From Terrisporobacter mayombei (GTDB lineage Bacteria; Bacillota; Clostridia; Peptostreptococcales; Peptostreptococcaceae): a DNA stretch of 64,000 nucleotides. A program made the position numbers and the translations under genes. The notes beneath the pieces were generated by a model. That model did no database searches, was not told the DNA's origin, and saw nothing but the letters and a program-made list of their open reading frames with translations. Positions 34,865 through 47,300 of this stretch are shown in pieces (position 1 is the stretch's first letter; the number at the start of each line of letters is the position of its first letter). Where the stretch lies: NCBI RefSeq assembly GCF_020748465.1, contig NZ_JAHZMP010000003.1, positions 62,001 to 126,000 of the forward strand. The letters run 5' to 3'.

Positions 34865-37800
34865 CTAGGGCAAGTCTTTATACTATCTGAATATGAACCT
34901 AAGTAAATATTGTCTTTTATTTTTTTGTACGCCTTTACTTTATAATAATAGTTTTTACCACTTATAAGTTTCTTATCTGTATAAGTAGTTTCTCCATTTT
35001 CTTCTACTTGATCTATCAATTCATATTTTTTATTTTCCGAATTGTATCTGTAAATTCTATAACCTTCTGCTCTACTTACTTTATCCCAAGATAAAGTTAT
35101 ACTAGTTGAAGTTCTATTTTTAGTAGTAAGCCCTTTAACCTTCAATGGTGTAGTTGCTGTAGTTAATACTGTTGAGTGTTGTCCATTATATATATTTTCA
35201 CCTATTTTTTTATAAGCTCTTATTGCATATTTATATGTTGTTCCACTTTTTAGATTTTTAATCTCATAACTAGTATTATCATTTTCTGAAACTGTCTTTA
35301 AATAAGCATAAGTTTTATCTGATTCATTGTATTCATAAATTTTATATCCTTCACAATTTTCAACTTTACGCCATTTAACTTTCATGCTAGAAGTTGTTCT
35401 ATTTGTAGTAGTCACACCTGTAACTTTATTTGGATAAGTCGTAGTTGTTAGTACAGTTGAGTATGGACCAAAGTAATCATTTTCATTTACTGTTTTATAT
35501 GCTCTTACTGCATATTTATATGTTGATCCATCTTTTAATGAACTTATATTGTAACTTGTATTGTCATTTCCTTCTACTGTACCTATCAGTTTATAAGACT
35601 TATTATTCGAATTATACTCATACACTTTATATCCATCAGCATCATTTATTTTATTCCACTTTAACTTAAATCCTGATGTTGTTCTCTCAGTTGATGTTAA
35701 TCCTGTTACCTTAGACATATCTGGATTCATAATTTTAAATTCTTTTATTATAGTCCCAGTATAGTTTGCTTTACCAGTTATAGTTATAGTAGCTGTTCCT
35801 GGTTTTATGTTATTGGAGTATTTAGCATCAAAATCTTTTTCACTTTCTAATCCGTCAATTGTTACTTTTGGTTTTTGCTCTTGACCATCAAATTCTACTT
35901 CTGTAGAGCTTAGTTTAACATCCATATCTTCTATAGATTTAGCTCTTATTGTATATTCCACATATGCCATATCTGCATAAGTATTTCCTCTTGCTTTTAC
36001 TCTTACTTTTGCTGTACCAGCATTTGTATTATCCAAATATGAAATTGTATAGTGTTCTTTATCTATAACTTCTCCTGTTTCTTTATCCGTTATAGTTACT
36101 GCTGGAACCTTTTTATTTCCATTGTAAGTTGTTTTTGTATAGCTTAATTTAATATTTTCATCACCTATATATTTACCTTCTGCTCTACAGTTATATTCTG
36201 TGTGGCTACAAATATATTTGTATGAGCCATCCTCTAGATCAATTCTTTGGAAATCATGTCCTGGTGCTTTAGCCCCTATATAAGTTTTACTTATGTTACA
36301 CTCTGCACATGTTACTATTTTTTCTCCTCTTTGTGTACAATTGTGCTCTTCAGTAATTTTGCTATCTACATTATGAGATATACCATCTGTTCCAAAATGG
36401 TATACTTCGTCTTTTCCATAAGTAAACCAACCAGTTTGGAATTGTCCTTGGATAAAGTACATTTTCTTATCGGTATTTCCTACTGTTGCAAATCCTGTGT
36501 AAGTTCCTAATTCCTTAGAAGAACCACATTCTTTACAAGTTAAATATCCATCTTCATAAGAATAATCGTGACCATCTTGGCAGCTACCATTCTTAGTTTT
36601 TGTAAATGAATCTACTAATGTTCCATTACTTTCACGTGCTTCAATTTTAAATTCACTTCCATTGGTTGAAGCCGTAATATATAGTCCATCATAGTCTGAT
36701 TCTAATTTTGCAAAATGGAAATCTTTATTATCTGTTGGAGCATACGTTTTATCACCAGCTGAACCAGCTACCACATATACTGTTCCATTTTTTTCATCAA
36801 CTTTTCTGTTATTTAAAGGTTTTGTTCTTGCATATGCATGATCATGACCTGAAAATACAAAATCAAGTCCTACTTCATCTGCTACTGGAGGTAATAATTC
36901 ATTTATTATTTCATTTCCTCCTGCAGTATTTGTATAGTATGGCGGAGAATGTGTCACTAGTATTTTCCATGTTGCATTACTTTTTTTAGCATCTTCTCTT
37001 AACCATTCTAAATCCTTTTCAAGTTGTGCTCTAGATGTAGTATAGTTTATTACTCCTACATATACATTTCCATACTGTGCTGAATAATGACGTTTGTCTG
37101 GTAAACTATATATATTCTCAGCTATGTCAGCATAAGAATCACCATAGTGTTCATGGTTGCCTGTTACAGTTACAAAATCAGTGCTTCCAATTTTCGATAA
37201 AGAGCCTAAAGTTGTATTCCAATCTCCATATATATCAGCTTTATCAACTAAATCACCAACTTGTATTCCTGCATTGTAATCTACACCCGATTCGTTAAGT
37301 CTATCTACTATTCTATCTAATTTAGATGTGTTTTGTTGCTGTATATCTCCAATTACAAATAGGTTTGTATCTGTTCCTTTTCTTTTTAATGTAAATGTGT
37401 CTGTTTCTGACCATTTTTCTCCATCACCAACACGATAAATATATTTTACATTTGGAGTTAAACCTTCTGCAACTACGTTATTTATTCTAGCTGCTCCATT
37501 TTCTGCTGCTATAGAAGAACCAGTAAATGATTGTATTTTTGATGTACCTGGGCACTCTTTAAATGCTGCTTCTCCTTTTGAATCATACTCTTCTTTTTTA
37601 GCTATTTGCATTATAGCCTTAGCTTTAGATGTTTTTGGATGTGCAAACCATGATACCTTTTTGCTATTAGTAGAGTTTGATGTTGCATTATTTATTATAT
37701 TAAACGGCATACCATCTTCTTGACCCGTCGAACTTACACAGTGGAAAGTCGTAGAAAAAGAATATTTACCATCTTTTTCTGCATAAATAGAATATTTAGC

Positions 37801-40800
37801 CGGTTCTTTACATAGTTCAGTAGCATCTACCTCACCATTTTTATCTGTTTGTCCAATGTTCTTGTCTTCTCCATAATAAACAGTAGCTCCTTCAACTGGA
37901 TTACCATTTTCATCTTTTACATATACCTTAGCACTTTCTCCAACTATTAGTGTATCTGCCTCTACTGTATAATCACCTTGTACCTCTATACTCTCCATCT
38001 TACTTGAGAATGTTCCAGATGCGTTATCTTCTGATTCTGTTGAATATTCTATACTTCCTTTAGTTACTCCATAAGAATATTTAGATCCTTCTTTTAAGTT
38101 TCTCGGTATTTTAGAAGTTATTGTTGCTATACTTCCTTCACCAGAATTAAATGATAAGCCATCTTTACGAGTTGCATTTAGTTTTATTTCATTGTTCTTC
38201 TTAATATATTCAAATGTTCCTTCGTAATTATCATCAAACTTTACATCATGTTCATTAAAGTCACTTCCTACTTGTATCGTTGCAGAAACCGATTTAACGT
38301 CTTTTACTTTATTTGATTTTAATTCTAGTTCGTAATTTCCATTTAGCTTTGGATTTTCTAATGTTTTTGGTTCTAAAGAAACATTAGTGTATTTATCATC
38401 ACCTTTTATTGTAAATGTTCTACTTAAAGTTGCCTCATTACCAAATCCATCACGCACTAGTACTTCTACTGTATGGGTACCGTTTGCTAATACTAAATCA
38501 TTTAGGTAAAGTGTATTATCTCCTTTTTGAAGAACGTAATTAGGATGTTCAGTCATATTTTGTCCGTCTACAAAAATATATACTGTATCATGATCTATTC
38601 CTGTTGTATACTTGTTTTCTATATCATGGAACATTGATTTGAAAGAAACTGTATTTGTTTCTATCATATCACCATCTTTTAAGTCTTTTCCATTTAGTTG
38701 TAAATTATCTACTACTGGAGCTTCTGTATCATCTATATTTGCACCGTAAACGAATCTTAAGTTATCTATATATATACTACCTTTACATTGAGATTTCGGA
38801 ATTCTAGTTCCATCTGATAAGAAATCCCCATTACTTCCCTCTGCATTGTTAAGGTGCATTAATCTTATAGTTTCTCCTGCACTTAATGTAAATGGTCCTG
38901 TTAAGTGACTTAAATCAGCTTCGACATACTTCCATCCAGTCCAGTTGATTCCTCCCAGATTGCCATCTTTCATTTGCTCTGTAAAGTTTAAAGTTTGAAG
39001 AGCACCTTTGCCATCTCTTACACGTATACGTAACCATAGGTTTGGTGTTCCTTCTGGAGCATATACCCACATACCTATAGCTGTTGGGCTTCCTTCTATC
39101 GGTTTTGCATCTTCTGCGAATCCTATACAAGCTCCTTCCGTTCCGTTTATTTCAGAGAAGTCGTAATTAAGTTTTAAGGAGTTATTACCAAATCTAACTG
39201 GTTCTCCACTAGCTATATCAACTATTTCTGCTGATTCTTTTCCCCCTCTTTTGTCATCTGGATTAGAACCGTTAAAGTAGTGGCCAGTAACTAATTTAGT
39301 ATCTGTACTATCTATTTTATTTCCATCTTTATCATATAATTGCGATATACCGCCAGAAACTGCTGCTCTAGTAAAAGTCCAATAGTCTTTTGCTGGTGTA
39401 ACTTCTCCTGTTTCTGGATTTTTGTAATCCTCAAAGTCCATAGCAATAGAAGGTAGTCTACCTATTATTGCATGTATTTTTCCACTTACACTTGAGTTAT
39501 ATACTGAGGTAGCTGTAATATCTCCATTTACTGTTTCTGAATCAGAAGATGTAAATATATTCCCATTAAATGTTCCCATTCTTTTATCCGATAAAGTCCA
39601 GTTAAAGTCTCCATCTTTATATATTACATCTCTTCCTTTATATTTAACTATTATTCCTAAGTTACTACTTTTATCAAATCCTAAACTTATTTCCTCATTA
39701 CTAAAAGAAATACTATCTGGTTTCGCTATGGTTATATAAGTTGTTCCAACAACTTTACCACCGCTAGTTAAGTTAACTTTAATATCACCAGTTTTTCCAC
39801 TAGATGTAAATACTCCTTTGTCATTTATAGAACCAAGTTCTTTGGATTTCTCATCTAATTCCCATTTTATATCACTTGGAAGTGATGCTGATCCACCTGC
39901 AGAATCAACACCTTTTGCAGAAAACTCTACTGAAGAGTTTGGTGTATATACTGTGTTACTTGGTGAAACTGAAGCATGATCAAATTCACCTGTTGGCTTA
40001 GCTGTAGAAACTATAAGTAGAGTACTACTTACTTTTCTTTCCGTTCCATCTGATGGATTGTTTCTAATATTAAACTCATCACTACCCTCATATTGCGATG
40101 CGTATGTCGCTGATCCTCCACCATCAAGATTTAAAGCTGTTTCACACCCCAAACCAACTAGCATTTCTGCCACTTCTTGATATGTACGACCAGAAGACAC
40201 TGGATAGTTACGTCCATGAGTTGTAAATGTAACAACTGTTCCATCTGGCTTAATACCTACTGCACATCTTGTAGATATATAATTACTATCAAGATTAGGA
40301 GATACTTTTCCATCCTTAACTAATATTGAATCCCCTCCGATAGCCGCTTCAACATCATCAAGAGATACTTTTCCATCTCTAATTACTGCGCTACCGTCTT
40401 TTAGTACGGCAAAGTAAGGTGCATTATTAGCATGGTGATAAGCTTTTCCTTCCATAACTAAGGCACCATTTGGAGCACCATTTGACATATTATAGAAATC
40501 GCCATTGATACCTGCAACAACATTTAATCCTGTTGCTTTTTCAGCTGATTTAACTTGGTTTGTTAATTTATCCATCTTCCATGAAGTTGCATCATAACCA
40601 CCATAACCAGCTATAATTTTTGTTGTTGAAGTATTTTTTAAATCTACTTCACAAACATAGTCGATATTTTGTTTGTTTCCACTTTTGTTGTTTGTAATTA
40701 TTTCACTTTCAACAATACCCGGTGCAATTTTTTTCGTATTATTAGATACAACATATGTGTCTTCTGGTACAACTATACTTGCTGCAAAAGCAGAAATAGC

Positions 40801-40884
40801 CGTATTACTGGCCATTATCGCAAGTACCATAGTAATAGCTAATACTTTAGTAAAAAAACTACCCATGTTTTTCCCTCTAAACAT
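34858..40884 (-). CDS. Giant secreted phosphodiester glycosidase / metallophosphoesterase (paralog A)
   Basis: 2008 residues with a signal peptide (1-35, ending AFA-A). Order: phosphodiester glycosidase/NAGPA domain (about 75-295; GINGDFYNMS, NLDGGGSAT); Ig-like region (300-475); jelly-roll-like binding region (480-715); Ig-like (720-830); cohesin-like (832-965); carrier Ig (975-1050). A purple-acid-phosphatase-like N-domain (1065-1170) leads to a metallophosphoesterase (1175-1400; GD 1180, GDLVD 1210, GNHE 1242, H1312, GHDH 1346). Then one cell-wall-binding-like repeat (1462-1502), a Cys-His segment, two MBG-type Ig domains (1572-1718) and three fibronectin III domains (1723-2005). There is no LPxTG or SLH anchor. 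The tyrosine typical of purple acid phosphatases is replaced in GDLVD. Substrate is unknown. Confidence 0.85.
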   Translation of the reverse strand: MFRGKNMGSFFTKVLAITMVLAIMASNTAISAFAASIVVPEDTYVVSNNTKKIAPGIVESEIITNNKSGNKQNIDYVCEVDLKNTSTTKIIAGYGGYDATSWKMDKLTNQVKSAEKATGLNVVAGINGDFYNMSNGAPNGALVMEGKAYHHANNAPYFAVLKDGSAVIRDGKVSLDDVEAAIGGDSILVKDGKVSPNLDSNYISTRCAVGIKPDGTVVTFTTHGRNYPVSSGRTYQEVAEMLVGLGCETALNLDGGGSATYASQYEGSDEFNIRNNPSDGTERKVSSTLLIVSTAKPTGEFDHASVSPSNTVYTPNSSVEFSAKGVDSAGGSASLPSDIKWELDEKSKELGSINDKGVFTSSGKTGDIKVNLTSGGKVVGTTYITIAKPDSISFSNEEISLGFDKSSNLGIIVKYKGRDVIYKDGDFNWTLSDKRMGTFNGNIFTSSDSETVNGDITATSVYNSSVSGKIHAIIGRLPSIAMDFEDYKNPETGEVTPAKDYWTFTRAAVSGGISQLYDKDGNKIDSTDTKLVTGHYFNGSNPDDKRGGKESAEIVDIASGEPVRFGNNSLKLNYDFSEINGTEGACIGFAEDAKPIEGSPTAIGMWVYAPEGTPNLWLRIRVRDGKGALQTLNFTEQMKDGNLGGINWTGWKYVEADLSHLTGPFTLSAGETIRLMHLNNAEGSNGDFLSDGTRIPKSQCKGSIYIDNLRFVYGANIDDTEAPVVDNLQLNGKDLKDGDMIETNTVSFKSMFHDIENKYTTGIDHDTVYIFVDGQNMTEHPNYVLQKGDNTLYLNDLVLANGTHTVEVLVRDGFGNEATLSRTFTIKGDDKYTNVSLEPKTLENPKLNGNYELELKSNKVKDVKSVSATIQVGSDFNEHDVKFDDNYEGTFEYIKKNNEIKLNATRKDGLSFNSGEGSIATITSKIPRNLKEGSKYSYGVTKGSIEYSTESEDNASGTFSSKMESIEVQGDYTVEADTLIVGESAKVYVKDENGNPVEGATVYYGEDKNIGQTDKNGEVDATELCKEPAKYSIYAEKDGKYSFSTTFHCVSSTGQEDGMPFNIINNATSNSTNSKKVSWFAHPKTSKAKAIMQIAKKEEYDSKGEAAFKECPGTSKIQSFTGSSIAAENGAARINNVVAEGLTPNVKYIYRVGDGEKWSETDTFTLKRKGTDTNLFVIGDIQQQNTSKLDRIVDRLNESGVDYNAGIQVGDLVDKADIYGDWNTTLGSLSKIGSTDFVTVTGNHEHYGDSYADIAENIYSLPDKRHYSAQYGNVYVGVINYTTSRAQLEKDLEWLREDAKKSNATWKILVTHSPPYYTNTAGGNEIINELLPPVADEVGLDFVFSGHDHAYARTKPLNNRKVDEKNGTVYVVAGSAGDKTYAPTDNKDFHFAKLESDYDGLYITASTNGSEFKIEARESNGTLVDSFTKTKNGSCQDGHDYSYEDGYLTCKECGSSKELGTYTGFATVGNTDKKMYFIQGQFQTGWFTYGKDEVYHFGTDGISHNVDSKITEEHNCTQRGEKIVTCAECNISKTYIGAKAPGHDFQRIDLEDGSYKYICSHTEYNCRAEGKYIGDENIKLSYTKTTYNGNKKVPAVTITDKETGEVIDKEHYTISYLDNTNAGTAKVRVKARGNTYADMAYVEYTIRAKSIEDMDVKLSSTEVEFDGQEQKPKVTIDGLESEKDFDAKYSNNIKPGTATITITGKANYTGTIIKEFKIMNPDMSKVTGLTSTERTTSGFKLKWNKINDADGYKVYEYNSNNKSYKLIGTVEGNDNTSYNISSLKDGSTYKYAVRAYKTVNENDYFGPYSTVLTTTTYPNKVTGVTTTNRTTSSMKVKWRKVENCEGYKIYEYNESDKTYAYLKTVSENDNTSYEIKNLKSGTTYKYAIRAYKKIGENIYNGQHSTVLTTATTPLKVKGLTTKNRTSTSITLSWDKVSRAEGYRIYRYNSENKKYELIDQVEENGETTYTDKKLISGKNYYYKVKAYKKIKDNIYLGSYSDSIKTCPRK

Positions 40885-41007
40885 TTACTTCCCCCCAGTT
40901 TTATAAATTGTCAGATTAGCAATTTTAATTTGTTTAATTTGCTAATTTTTGCTGTTACAAGAAATAATTATATACTATTTTTTAAAGTTATGGTATCGTT
41001 TTTCTAA

Positions 41008-41067
41008 AAAATAAGCACTAATTTTCAATCTTTATACATTTAAATATAAATCTGAAAATTAGTGCTT
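41008..41067 (-). terminator. Terminator between the two giant genes
   Basis: Stem AAGCACTAATTTTCA/TGAAAATTAGTGCTT (41013-41027 with 41053-41067) followed by ATTTTTTAG on the minus strand. Each giant gene is therefore probably a separate unit; the promoter of paralog A must lie in 40885-41012. Confidence 0.82.
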
Positions 41068-41082
41068 TCTTCTATTTATTAT

Positions 41083-41373
41083 CTAGTTTTTATATACTTT
41101 AATATCACTATAGTAACTATTAACTTTTTCTTCATTTTCTTTTTTCTCATTTACTAACTTATAAGCTCTTATTTTATAATAATATGTTCTTCCTTTAGTA
41201 AGGCTTCTATTAGTATAACTTGTTGTGTTACCATTTTTTATTGTAGCTACTTTTGTATACTTTCCATCTTTACTAGTTGATCTATATATTTCATAACCAC
41301 CCGCATATTTAGCTTCGTTCCAAGATACTTTTACAGATGTATATGAAACTTGACTTGATTTTATGGTCTTGTA
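41083..41373 (-). pseudogene. Out-of-frame, otherwise intact fibronectin III module after the second giant gene
   Basis: An open -1 frame overlaps the last codons of the giant gene. It encodes about 95 residues (IKSSQVSYTSVKVSW, GGYEIYRSTSKDGKYTKVAT, GRTYYYKIRAYKLV) ending at a normal module boundary, YYSDIKVYKN. It has no RBS of its own. The giant frame stops at TAA (41361-41363) only a few codons after this frame opens. Either a one-base deletion cut off the last module, or it is joined by frameshifting; no canonical slippery site is visible. Confidence 0.75.
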
Positions 41374-44300
41374 CAAGTCTTATAAGTATCTGAGTATTCT
41401 CCTAAGTAAGTATTCTTACCTAATTTGCTACATGCTTTTACTCTATAAGAATAATTTTTACCACTAGCTAACTTCTTATCTGTGTAAGTAGTTTTTTCTT
41501 TTCCTTCTACTTCGCCAATCAACTCATACTTTTTATCTTCTGAGTTATATCTATATACTCTGTAACCATCAGCATTAGATACTTCTTTCCAAGATAAAGT
41601 TATACTTGTAGATGTTCTATCTGTAGCTTTCACAGCTTTAATTTTTAATGGACTTGTACTTGTTGTTAATGTAGATGAATACTCTCCATTATAGGTACTA
41701 TCACCTATTTTTTTGTATGATCTTACTGCATATTTATAAGTTGTTCCATTTTTTAATCCAGTTACATTATAGCTTGTATTTCCGCTTCCTAATATAGTTT
41801 TTACAAGTTTATAAGTATTATCTTCTGAATTGTATCTATAAACTTTATATCCATCGCAATTTGTAACTTTACTCCATTTTAACTTAAATCCTGAAGTTGT
41901 TCTATTTGATGTAGTAACTCCAGTTACTTTTGCTGTATAAGTAGTTGTTGTTAATACTTTTGAGTATTCTCCCAAGTATTTATGCCCATCTGATTCTTTA
42001 TATGATCTTACCGCATATCTATAAGTCGTTCCAACTTTTAAATTTGTTAAGTCATAGCCTGTATTTTCATTTCCTGATATATCTTTTACTTCTTTGTAGC
42101 TCTTGCTAGATGGATTATATTCATAGATTTTGTATCCATCACAGTCTGCAACTTTATTCCATTTTAATGTCATACTAGAAGTAGTTCTATTTTTAGTAGT
42201 AAGTCCTGTTACCTTTGATGGTGCTTTCACTACACTCATACTAAATACATCAGAATATGCTCCACTATAAGTAGATTTTCCTACAGCTTTATATGCTCTT
42301 ACTGCATATTTATAAGTTGTTCCAGCCTTCAAATCTTCTACTTTATAAGCAGTGCTATTTTTTCCTTCTAAAGTTTTTAATAAAGTATAAGACTTATCCT
42401 TTTCATTGTATTTATAAACTTTATATCCTGAAGCACTGCTTACATTATTCCATTTTAATTCCATACTCTCTGATGTTATATTATCAGCATATAATCCAGT
42501 TACCTTTCCTGGATAAGTGCTTGTTGTTATTACATTTGAATATGGACCTACTTGACTATAATTGTTGTCTAATTTCTTATATGCTCTTATAGCATATCTA
42601 TAAGTTGTTCCTTCTTTTAAGTCTTTTAGTACATAACTTGTATTATCTTTTCCTTCTACTGTATCTACTAATTTATAAGTTTTATCAGTAGCATTATATT
42701 CATAAACTTTGTATCCATCAGTATCTTCAACCTTGTTCCAACTTAATTTAAATCCTGTTAAAGTTCTATCTGAAGATTTTAATCCTGTTACTTTATCTAA
42801 TTTTTCTTCTGAAATTTTAAATTCTTTTGTTATAGTTCCAGTATAATTTCCCTTACCAGTTATAGTAACTTTAGCTGTTCCTGGTTCTATATTATTAGAA
42901 TATTTAACAGTAAAATCTTTTCCACTTTCTAGCCCTGATATTGTAACTTCTGGTTTCTGCTCTTCACCACTGCAATCAATTTGTGTAAAGCTCAGCTTTG
43001 CATCCATGTCTGATATAGATTTAGCTTTTATAGTATATTCTACATAAGACATACCTGCATATGTGTTCCCCTTGGCCTTCACTCTTACTCTAGCAGTACC
43101 TGCGTTTACATTATCCCAATAAGATACTGTATAATCTTCTCCTTTTACTAGGCCATCAATTGTAACTGCTGGTGACTTTTTATTTCCATTGTAAGTAGTT
43201 GTTGTATAGCTTAATTTAATTTTTTTGTCACCAATATATTTTCCTACTGCTTTACAGTTATATTCTTTGTTTCCACAAATATATTTGATGCTACCATCTG
43301 GTTGTTCTTCTGGTTGGAAATAGTGTCCTGGTGCCTTAGCTCCTGTGTATGTTTGGCTTATATTACACTCTTTACATGTTACAATTTTTTTCCCTTGTTG
43401 TGTACAGTTATGTTCTTCAAGTATCTTAACATCTAAGTCATGAGCTAAACCATCATTACCAAAGTGATATACTTCATCTACTCCATAAGTAAACCATCCT
43501 GTTTTGAATTTACCACCTATGAAATACATCTTTTTATTAGTTTTTTCATCTTTAGCAAATCCTGTATATTCTCCTAATTCCTTAGACGAACCACATCTTG
43601 AACAAGTTAAATATCCATCATCATAAACATAATCATGTCCATCTGAACAATCTTTTGACGTTTTTGTTTTTGTGTAAGTATCTATTACTGTACCGTCTGC
43701 TTCATGAGTTTCTACTTTAAACTCGCTATCTGTAGCTGATCCTGTTAAATATATGGCACCAAAATCTGTACTTGGAGGATTCGCAAAGTGGAAGTCTTTA
43801 TTATCAACTACACCATAAGATTTTTCACCTGTAGAACCACATATATAATATACTGTACCATCATCTTTATTGACTTTACCTTCTTTTATAGGTTGTGTTC
43901 TAGCATAAGAATGATCATGTCCTGAGAATACAAAATCAATTCCTGCTGCTTCTGCTACTGGTGGAACTAATTCATTCATCATTTCATTAGAACCTGATGG
44001 GTTTGAATAGTATGCTGGTTGATGTGTAGTAAGAACTTTCCATTTAGCTTTACTATTTTTAGCATCTTCTTTTAACCATTCTAAATCAGATTTAAGTTGA
44101 CTCTTACTATTTGTATAACTTATAGTTGCAACATAAACATTTCCGTATTCCACAGAATAACGTCTAGAATTTGGTAAATTGTAAATATTTTGGGCTGCAT
44201 CGCCATCTAAATCTCCCATAAATTCATGATTTCCTAAAACATGAACCATGTCTACTCCGCTTAGATATGAATCACCAAATATATTTAGTACGTCTACCCA

Positions 44301-47300
44301 GTTACTATAAACTGAAGCATCATCAACAGAATCTCCTGTTTGAATACCAAAACTATAATTTCCTTTTGATAACTGTTGAGAAATCTTATCTACATTTTCT
44401 TTATTTGCTATTTGTGTATCTCCAATAACAAAGAAGTTTGTATTTGTTCCTGAGCGTGTAGTTTTAAATTCTTTCACTTCTGACCAGTTTTTACCATCAC
44501 CTACACGATATGCATATTTAGTATTTTTATTTAAATTAGTTGCATTTACCTTATTTACTCTTACAGAATAGTTTTTACTAGCATCTGAAGATCCTAAGAA
44601 ACTTTGAAGTTTACTTGTTCCCTCTTTATTAATAAATGCTGCTTCTCCCCTTTTATCATATTCTGCTTTAGTAGCATATTGAATTATTGCTTTGCTGTCA
44701 GATTTTTGTGGATTTGATATCCAAGTTATATTTTTGCTACCTGTAGCATTGCTTGTTGCATTTGATATAACATATTCAGGTAGCCCATCTTCATTACCTG
44801 CAGAAGTTGAACTTTGAACATTTATTGAGTAAGAAATATCTTCACCTTTTTCAGCATAAATAGTATATTTTCCTACTTCTTTGCATAATTCATCAGTCTC
44901 AAGATAACCTTCTTTATTTGTTTTTCCTAAAAGAGTTCCATCTGATTTATAAATAGAAGCATCCTCAACACCTTTTTCTTCTAAATCGTAAACATGAATT
45001 TTTCCACTAGACCCTACAATCATAGCTTCTGATTTAACAGAAAGTGGTGCCACTACTTCTAAGCTTTCTTGTGATGTGGCAAAAGTGCCACTGAATCCTT
45101 CTTCTTTTTCGCTGTTATAAGTAACTTTACCCTTTTGAGCGCAATATGTAAATTTTGATCCCTTTTTCAAATCTTTAGGTACTTTAAAACTTAATGTTGC
45201 TATATTTGCTTCACCTTTATCTGAAAATAAACCACCTATTAAGGATTGTTCTTCTTTTCTAGTTGCATTTAATTTTATAGTCCTTGCCTTAGAATCGTAT
45301 GTAGCAGTACCTTCAAATCCATCATTAAATTTGACTTCATAATCTTTAAAATCATTATTTATTTTAATTTCTGTTTCTATAGATTTTATATCTCCTATAT
45401 TGTCAGTAGATAATCCCAGCTCAAAGTTTTTATTTAAAATAGGATTACCTTCACTTATTGGTGAAAGAGTTACATTTGTATATTCTTTATCACCTTTTAC
45501 AATAAAGTTTCTTGTTTCTATTGTTTCATTACCGAACTTATCACGTACTAAAACTTTTACATTATGTGGTCCATTTGAAAGTTTTACATCATATAAGTTT
45601 ATAGCATTATCTCCAGGTACTAAAACACAGTTCTTTTCTGAAGACATGTTTACACCATCTAAATAAATACGAACTGTATCATGATCTATTCCACTAGTAT
45701 TTTTATTTTCAATATCACTAAATAAAGATTTAAAACTAATAGTATTTGTATCTATTGTCATTCCATCTTTTATTTCAGTATTATTAGCTGTTATACTATC
45801 TACTTTTGGATTATCTATATCATCCTTATTGGCACCATATACAAATTGTAAATTATCTATATATATGGAACCTTTACGTTGAGCTTCTGGCACTTCAACC
45901 ATTTCATAAGTTCCATCTTCTTTTGTTGGACCTTTTGTATAGAAGCCTTGTTGTGTTCCAGGCACATACATTAATCTCATAGTTTGACCTTTCACTAATG
46001 AGAATGGTCCAGTACGTCCTTCCAGACTAGCCTCAACATATTTCCATCCATTCCAGTCAATACCACCCATTTTTCCTTCAGAAATTTTAGCTTCCTCTGT
46101 AAAATTCAGTGGTACAAGATTTCCATTTCCATCCTTTAAATATATTCTAAGCCAAAGGTTAGGTGTTCCTTCTGGCGCATATACCCACATTCCTATACCT
46201 GTTGGTGTTCCTTCTATTTTTTTAGTTTCTTCAGTAAATCCTAAGCAAGCTCCTTCTGTACCTGTAATTCCACTAGAAAAATCATAGTCAAGTTTTAATG
46301 AGTTGTTGCCAAAACGAACTGGTTCTCCACTATCTAAATCAACCAACTTAGCTGATTCTTTACCTCCACGTCCATAATTTCCAAGTAATAATAAAGACTC
46401 TGTATCATTTGCCTCTCTTGTTATTGTATAAAAATCTTCAGCCTTTGTAGTAGTGCCTGTCTCCTCATCTACAACATCTTCAAAGTCTAGCATAACTGAA
46501 GGTAATCTACCGATAATTGCATAGACACTTCCTGACACTGAAGAATTGTATACAGAAGTTGCTGTAATATGACCATTAATTGTTTCTGAGCTTGATGATG
46601 TAAATATATTTCCATTAAATGAACCCATTTTTTCATTATCCATAGTCCATTTAAAATCACCATCTTTATAAATTACATCTCTACCTTTATATTTAACAAC
46701 TAATCCTAGATCACTACTTTTATCAAAACCTAAACTTACCTCTTCACTACTAAAAGAAATACTATCTGGTGCTGCTATTGTAATTTGCGTAGAACCTACT
46801 ACTTTTCCACCACTTAATACATTTATTTTAACATCTCCAGCTTTTCCATTTGATGTAAATAAACCTTTATTATTTATTTGTCCATAAGAAGAGGATGAAT
46901 TATCTAGTTTCCACGTTAAATCACTTGGAAGTGTCGCTGCTCCTCCTGATGAATCTACCCCTGTAGCTTCAAACTGAACTTTTGAATTTGGTGTATAAAC
47001 TAAGTCATTAGGAGAAACTGAGGCATGATCAAATTCTCCTGTTGGTTTTGCAGTAGAAACTATAAGTAATGTACTACTTACCTTTCTCTCTGTTCCATCT
47101 GATGGACTATTTCTTACTTCAAAATTCTCACTACCTTCATATTGAGATGCATAAGTTGCAGAACCACCACCATCTAAATTAAGAACTGTAACACATCCAA
47201 GACCTATCATAAGTTCAGCCATTTCTCTGTATGTATGACCATTAGACAATGGATAGTTACGTCCATGAGTAGTAAAAGTAACTACAGTTCCATCTGGTTT

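Noticed and set aside
34858-34870. Programmed -1 frameshift at AGA AAA TAG in paralog A as a proven mechanism
   Set aside because: Single-codon slippage on A-AAA is conceivable, but paralog B has AGA CCA TAA at the same place, which cannot slip that way.
42293-42592. Leucine/tyrosine-rich plus-strand frames inside the giant genes (also at 35445, 36708 and 37077)
   Set aside because: Low-complexity reverse-strand shadows of fibronectin and phosphatase regions; no start signals.
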